The position numbers and the translations under genes are program-made. From RGIG1959 sp045540655 (GTDB lineage: Bacteria > Bacillota > Clostridia > Oscillospirales > Acutalibacteraceae): 53,335 bases of DNA. The notes beneath the pieces were generated by a model. The model made no database searches. It saw only the letters and a program-made list of their open reading frames with translations, and had not been told where the DNA came from. Shown in pieces: positions 49,662-53,335 of this stretch. The first letter of the stretch is position 1; each line of letters opens with the position of its first letter. Location of the stretch: assembly GCA_045540655.1 (NCBI GenBank), contig JAZQHP010000056.1, forward strand, positions 1-53,335, in the 5' to 3' direction.

Positions 49662-50983
49662 GACGACAAGAAAAACGAAAAGGCTGGATCTTTATTTTTC
49701 TCGCCGTGTTACTGGTGCTGACGGTGCCGATTTCCTTCGCGCGCCTTTGCAAAGCGTCCGAACACGTGGATGCGACCGACGTGGTGGATTTCTCCGAAGT
49801 ATATCCCGTGATCCTGGACTCGATGGATCGTCCGATTTATGAAAACGAGACCATCTCCGATTACGAAGCTTTCGGTAATACGGTCGGCTTGCCCGACTCA
49901 ATCCACAACTCGCTGTCCTATCTGTACGCCGATGAACTGGCGCCCAGCCGCATCACCCCCGTCCTCGGACACCTGACGGTGGAAGACCAATCCCGCGTCA
50001 TGAAAACGACCCTGCTGACGTCGGATTCCCAGCAAATCCTCGTCGACGCATTTAAAGGCAAGCGCGGCTGTGTGTTCGCGTACAACTACGAAACCGGCGA
50101 GATTTACACCTCGCTGTCGTTCCCCTATTTTTCGCCGAATTATGCCGATGCGGGATTCCAGAACCGCTGTTTCACATCGTTGTATATCCCCGGTTCGACC
50201 ATGAAGGTGGTCACGACCGCTTTGGCGGCGGATCAGGGACTGGATCTGTCATCGATCACACACACCTGCAACGGCAGCAAAACCCTGCCGGACGGCGAAG
50301 TGGTATACTGCACCGGCATACACGGTACGATCAACTTCTCGCAAGCGCTCGGACAAAGCTGCAACTGCTATTTTGCGCATGTGGCGAGCCTGCTTGATCT
50401 TGATCAAGCGTTAAAATCACTGGAAAGCATGGGCTTTGCGGTGAACGGTGCCGAGATCGAGAAAGAATATATTGACCGCTTCACACGCACAACCTCCTCG
50501 GTTGACATCACCAATACCGCCACCTTCAGCAACGTCTGGAGCTTCATCGGACAGGGTACGACCGAAGTGAACCCTTGTGAAATGGCGATGATCGCGGCGG
50601 CGGTCGTGAACAACGGCAAAACTGCTGTGCCGTATATGGTCAGCTCCATCACCAATCCCAACAAAAGCGATAAAACAGTATACAGCATTCCCGAAACCGT
50701 GCAGGAAGTCAGCATCCTCTCACCGACCACCGCCAAGCTCACCAAAGAAGTCTGGAAAAAAGGCGTGGATGCATATTACTATGCCTATCAGGGCTTAAGC
50801 GATAAGATCGATTATGCCAAAACCGGCACCGCCGAGCAAACAGACGGCAGTGAAAACAAACTGCTGATCGGCACCATTGAAAAATCCAAAACCGCGTTTT
50901 ACATTGTCGTCGAGGACTATCAGGGCGATGTAAAGCCGGTGGAGATTGCCAATAAGCTCGCCGAAATCCTGCCGACCGCCTGA
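49658..50983 (+). CDS. Class B-like penicillin-binding transpeptidase (minimal)
   Basis: The ATG at 49658 overlaps the SEDS stop by 4 bases. The 441-residue protein has one N-terminal membrane helix (about 9-28) and then almost directly a transpeptidase domain. The active-site motifs are SxxK STMK (S180, K183), SxN SCN (S234, N236) and KTG (388-390), so it should crosslink peptidoglycan and bind beta-lactams. It is short: the usual class B dimerisation/pedestal domain is nearly missing, as in PbpA of the actinobacterial pbpA/rodA pair. It is the last gene of the nine-gene operon and ends at a terminator. The SEDS-PBP pair makes this a small complete wall synthase under the control of the kinase/GTPase module. 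Confidence 0.93.
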   Translation: MRRQEKRKGWIFIFLAVLLVLTVPISFARLCKASEHVDATDVVDFSEVYPVILDSMDRPIYENETISDYEAFGNTVGLPDSIHNSLSYLYADELAPSRITPVLGHLTVEDQSRVMKTTLLTSDSQQILVDAFKGKRGCVFAYNYETGEIYTSLSFPYFSPNYADAGFQNRCFTSLYIPGSTMKVVTTALAADQGLDLSSITHTCNGSKTLPDGEVVYCTGIHGTINFSQALGQSCNCYFAHVASLLDLDQALKSLESMGFAVNGAEIEKEYIDRFTRTTSSVDITNTATFSNVWSFIGQGTTEVNPCEMAMIAAAVVNNGKTAVPYMVSSITNPNKSDKTVYSIPETVQEVSILSPTTAKLTKEVWKKGVDAYYYAYQGLSDKIDYAKTGTAEQTDGSENKLLIGTIEKSKTAFYIVVEDYQGDVKPVEIANKLAEILPTA

Positions 50984-50995
50984 TCTGCTTTCATA

Positions 50996-51031
50996 AAAAA
51001 TGCCCGTCTGTTCAAAAACAGACGGGTATTT
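50996..51031 (+). terminator. Terminator of the nine-gene operon
   Basis: CCCGTCTGTT (51003-51012) pairs with AACAGACGGG (51017-51026) around CAAA, with A-rich and T-rich flanks. Confidence 0.85.
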
Positions 51032-51046
51032 TTCATAACCACAGTA

Positions 51047-51125
51047 TGTTAAAGAATCGATGCTGCCGCTGGCGAAGCGATACAGCTGCATGGCATCGAT
51101 CATGTCGACCACGCCGTCACCGGCA
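51047..51125 (-). pseudogene. Orphan dockerin repeat remnant
   Basis: The minus strand encodes GDGVVDMIDAMQLYRFASG at 51065-51121, matching the second dockerin half of the window's secreted proteins (DMIDAMILYR in the GH26-like enzyme). The frame has no signal peptide, no ribosome site and no recognised domain; the preceding NxD half of the loop is lost. Downstream the frame runs on through the operon terminator into the antisense of the PBP gene. I read it as the decayed end of an old secreted-protein gene, replaced by the operon next to it. Confidence 0.6.
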
Positions 51126-51165
51126 ATAAAAAGGCAATATGGTTGACACATCGACTTTCACCTCT

Positions 51166-51480
51166 TCAAACACAAGCATCCGACTCATCAAGAAACGTAT
51201 ACTCTTCGCCGAGTTCGGTGCACAGCGCCTCGTATGCAAGGTGCGCTCGCTTTTTGAAATTCGCTCGTTGCTCTGCCGACCATTGATATCCCGCAGCGGG
51301 ATCGTCCCAATCGAGAATGGTATGATAGTCCGCTTCAAAGACGCGGAGCTCCTTTTGCAGGTCTTCGGTAATGGGAAGTGCGTTATAATCCACTTTGTAG
51401 CCATATTGCTCACGGGCGGCATCGTTTGCACTCCAAAGGCACCCGCCGCCGTGTTCAAACCAGAAACGAAACAGATACAT
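51166..51480 (-). CDS. Small conserved hypothetical protein, 104 residues
   Basis: Start ATG 51480 follows AAGGAGGGG. The product is a soluble, acidic protein (MYLFRFWFEHGGGCLWSAN start) with aromatic-rich strands, then helices (DLQKELRVFEADYHTILDW, then RANFKKRAHLAYEALCTELG). No membrane segment. I do not recognise the family; its size and composition resemble the small immunity or accessory proteins of clostridia, but nothing in the neighbourhood shows a toxin. It is transcribed alone from a near-consensus promoter, and the coding look (third-position GC, ribosome site) is good, so I take it as real. Confidence 0.7.
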   Translation of the reverse strand: MYLFRFWFEHGGGCLWSANDAAREQYGYKVDYNALPITEDLQKELRVFEADYHTILDWDDPAAGYQWSAEQRANFKKRAHLAYEALCTELGEEYTFLDESDACV

Positions 51481-51506
51481 CCGTACCCCTCCTTTATGAT
51501 GCCCTC

Positions 51507-51536
51507 ATTATATCACCGCGCACCACCGCTCGTCAA
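51507..51536 (-). promoter_or_regulatory. Sigma-A promoter of the 51166-51480 gene
   Basis: On the minus strand TTGACG (51536-51531), 18 bases, TATAAT (51512-51507). Confidence 0.75.
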
Positions 51537-51570
51537 TCAACAAGATCGTCCCTCTCGTTAAAAAGGCAAA

Positions 51571-51607
51571 AAATCCGCATGCCTGCCGCAAACAGACACG
51601 CGGATTT
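51571..51607 (-). terminator. Terminator of the 51612-52205 gene
   Basis: AAATCCGC (51571-51578) pairs with GCGGATTT (51600-51607); the minus strand continues into TTTTTT. Confidence 0.65.
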
Positions 51608-51611
51608 CCCC

Positions 51612-52205
51612 TTATGATATGTGGCTCAAAAACGCTTTCATTGTATACACATAGCCCTCGCCGGTGAAATCACCGTTTTGGAGCAGTTCGTCGCGACGCG
51701 GTGCGTCGGTTTTCGGCGTGAGATACGATGATGTTGCCGCCTTCTCACCGTTTGAGTCCGTACGCTTTGCCGAGATCGTGGTCGGCGCAGGGTGAAGCAG
51801 GATCACGGGATGCACCGTTTTCTCGGTGTCTACCTCTGCAAAGCGGTAGGGGTCTTTTTCCTTGTAGGTGTAATCTGCCGCTTTCGCCGTCTCGTGTGTT
51901 TCGAACAACAGAGAGCGCACGGCATAATGTGTTCCATCATAAAAACGCAGGTGTTGTTTTTTAAACACCGTGCCGACAATTTTAATGGCATAGCAAGTGT
52001 CGGCAGTCTCGATTTTGCACGCGGGGGAACCGCTTTTAACAGTATCGAGCCACCAAAACGCTTTGAACGGTGTCAGAGTGTAGCCCTCCTTACGGCAAAC
52101 GGATGTCAGCCGTGCGGCAAGGCACAGGCGTTTAACCGCAAACACGATATACGGCAAAGCAATCAACACCGCAAGGGCAAAAACGACATATAGGATAAAC
52201 GGCAT
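51612..52205 (-). CDS. Membrane-anchored protein of unknown function
   Basis: Start ATG 52205 is 8 bases behind AGGAG; a GTG at 52214 is within it and rejected. The 197-residue protein has one N-terminal membrane helix (about 4-27, PFILYVVFALAVLIALPYIV) and a soluble domain rich in Lys and Thr. A beta-strand series (TPFKAFWWLDTVKSGSPACKI, YAIKIVGTVFKKQHLRFYD, YAVRSLLFE) looks like a small beta-barrel or PH-like module. The end (ELLQNGDFTGEGYVYTMKAF) is a helix. I do not recognise it. It lies 20 bases after the winged-helix gene and is probably its operon mate. Confidence 0.7.
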   Translation of the reverse strand: MPFILYVVFALAVLIALPYIVFAVKRLCLAARLTSVCRKEGYTLTPFKAFWWLDTVKSGSPACKIETADTCYAIKIVGTVFKKQHLRFYDGTHYAVRSLLFETHETAKAADYTYKEKDPYRFAEVDTEKTVHPVILLHPAPTTISAKRTDSNGEKAATSSYLTPKTDAPRRDELLQNGDFTGEGYVYTMKAFLSHIS

Positions 52206-52225
52206 CGCGATCACTCCTTTCCTCT

Positions 52226-53335
52226 TTACTCCCGATACAGTACCAAAATGATCGGGGTTTCACCAACGGTGACGGGATACGGGAACAATCCTTGTTCTAC
52301 AATCGCCAGCATCTGCGCAGGAACATACGCATTCAGCGCACCATAGTGAAGAAAATACTCTCGTTCGTCCACATGAGGCGGCACGCGATTTTCAAACCGT
52401 TCGCAAACAAGGCGCAAGTCGTCGATCAAAAGCGGTTTCAATTCCTCATAGATTGCATTTTTGACGGGTTCCAACAGCTCCGTGTTATCCTTGAATGTCA
52501 ATCCGGGGATGTCTGCTTTCATCTCGCCGTTTTCGTCACGACGAAGAATATGCATCTCCTCAAACACCGGTAATGTTTCATACAGCTGTGATACATCCGT
52601 TTTGACACGGTCGGTAAAGAAGGAAGCAAACAACCGCATAATACTGGATGATCGACATTTGAACGGTAGATTCATATCATACGACATATGCGCTTCGCCG
52701 AAGAGAGAATTGTAATCGTACACCATATACTCCATCGGCGGTCCGTCGCTGACCTGTACCGGACCGGATGTAAAATATTTGCCACCAATCGATTCGCCGG
52801 GATTCAGAATCGTTCCGGTTGCGAGCCATCGTCCGCCGTTAGGGCGTTCAGGCATCGGAATATCCAGCGCCATCATATCGCGCACCACAATGTGCGACAA
52901 GGCCTCGTTGAGGATGTGCAACAGCAACGTCGCTTTTTGCTTGTCGGTCATATTAGCAACGCACGCTGCGTTCATCAGGGATGCGGCGTGCTTCCACACA
53001 ATATCCATCACCGTTTTTGCTTTGTCGGCGGCAAGGCGTTCCTGTGCCGCCACATCCCCGAAGCTGTCACGGTAGCGTTGCATAAAGCAACGGGTATACA
53101 CAAGTCCGCCGCTTGTGCGTCCCAGCAATTCACCTGCGACCAGCTTGTCGACGGCTTCCTCGATATAGGCGCACGGCGTGCCCATAGCATCGGCAAGATC
53201 CTTGAGAGAAATGGGTTTTTCATAGGCAAGGATCAGCAAATTCTGTTCGATCCTTGAAGAAAGCAAGCGGAACGGTTCGCTGGTATATCCCGTGTTGCCA
53301 CGGATACCGAGGGACACACTTTTCGGTTCATAACT
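52226..53335 (-). CDS. Winged-helix protein, partial at the right edge
   Basis: The frame is open to the window's right edge: reading inward from 53335 it gives SYEPKSVSLG with no stop, so the start is probably outside. A GTG at 53317 is possible but lacks a visible ribosome site within the window. The visible 369 residues start with a winged-helix region (ILAYEKPISLKDLADAMGTPCAYIEEAVDKLVAGELLGR, then a wing), followed by a long regulator-like domain (about 80-360) with helices and beta strands. The pattern suggests a transcription regulator or a sigma-type protein tail with a sensor domain. I cannot name the family. Downstream it is probably co-transcribed with the membrane protein at 51612. 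Confidence 0.6.
   Translation of the reverse strand, partial: SYEPKSVSLGIRGNTGYTSEPFRLLSSRIEQNLLILAYEKPISLKDLADAMGTPCAYIEEAVDKLVAGELLGRTSGGLVYTRCFMQRYRDSFGDVAAQERLAADKAKTVMDIVWKHAASLMNAACVANMTDKQKATLLLHILNEALSHIVVRDMMALDIPMPERPNGGRWLATGTILNPGESIGGKYFTSGPVQVSDGPPMEYMVYDYNSLFGEAHMSYDMNLPFKCRSSSIMRLFASFFTDRVKTDVSQLYETLPVFEEMHILRRDENGEMKADIPGLTFKDNTELLEPVKNAIYEELKPLLIDDLRLVCERFENRVPPHVDEREYFLHYGALNAYVPAQMLAIVEQGLFPYPVTVGETPIILVLYRE

Noticed and set aside
40392..50983. Operon considered as an ordinary division/cell-wall (dcw) cluster
   Set aside because: No mur, mraY, ftsQ or ftsZ genes are present, and six of nine genes are signalling or GTPase-type.

Overview
The window looks like a chromosome segment of a low-to-mid GC Gram-positive anaerobe, most likely a gut or rumen clostridium (Ruminococcaceae/Oscillospirales type). 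This is an inference from several features: strong Shine-Dalgarno sites (AGGAGG) with occasional TTG/GTG starts, sigma-A promoters of the TTGACA-17-TATAAT kind, lipoproteins with single-membrane logic, several dockerin-type Ca-binding repeats, an FprA flavodiiron protein, HemW, DegV and a TrkH/TrkA pair. There is no integrase, transposase, phage structural gene or CRISPR array.

Layout. 1-5.4 kb: the end of a nucleotidyltransferase-like gene, three poorly known genes, a membrane-anchored metallophosphoesterase and a tandem-TIR protein. 5.4-10.9 kb: a coupled GT2 glycosyltransferase/DUF2079 membrane pair, a cupin, FprA and DegV. 11-16.8 kb: a lipid operon (PlsC acyltransferase, diacylglycerol-kinase-like enzyme, alpha/beta hydrolase) and a potassium uptake operon (TrkA, TrkH). 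16.8-21.2 kb: a foldase-like lipoprotein, divergent HemW, a free-standing tRNA-Thr(CGT) and a B12-binding radical SAM protein. 21.3-34.1 kb: a secretome island with an ECF sigma factor, a Thr-rich membrane protein, five secreted dockerin-bearing proteins, a transglutaminase-like lipoprotein and two GH26-like glycoside hydrolase paralogues, one secreted and one without a signal peptide.

34.3-51 kb is the most unusual part. A 1955-residue DUF4011/SF1 helicase with a Vsr-like nuclease domain and DUF3320 tail is divergently transcribed, from a 260-bp shared regulatory gap, from a nine-gene + strand operon. The operon encodes a probable pseudokinase, a PP2C phosphatase, a kinase-like protein with a VWA-like tail, a two-TM protein, a zinc-ribbon GTPase, a membrane-anchored protein resembling GTPase-associated protein GAP1, an FHA-like membrane protein, an FtsW/RodA-like glycosyltransferase and a minimal penicillin-binding transpeptidase. 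The gene content recalls the actinobacterial pstP-rodA-pbpA-pkn-fha locus, but with a GTPase/GAP1-like module of the kind described for bacterial conflict systems inserted. I read it as a candidate signalling system that couples phospho- and GTP-dependent sensing to septal or lateral wall synthesis, possibly for defence or dormancy. This is inference.

51-53.3 kb holds a decayed dockerin repeat, two unrecognised small genes and a winged-helix protein that runs off the right edge. Start codons were chosen by Shine-Dalgarno spacing, and several are downstream of the longest possible start.
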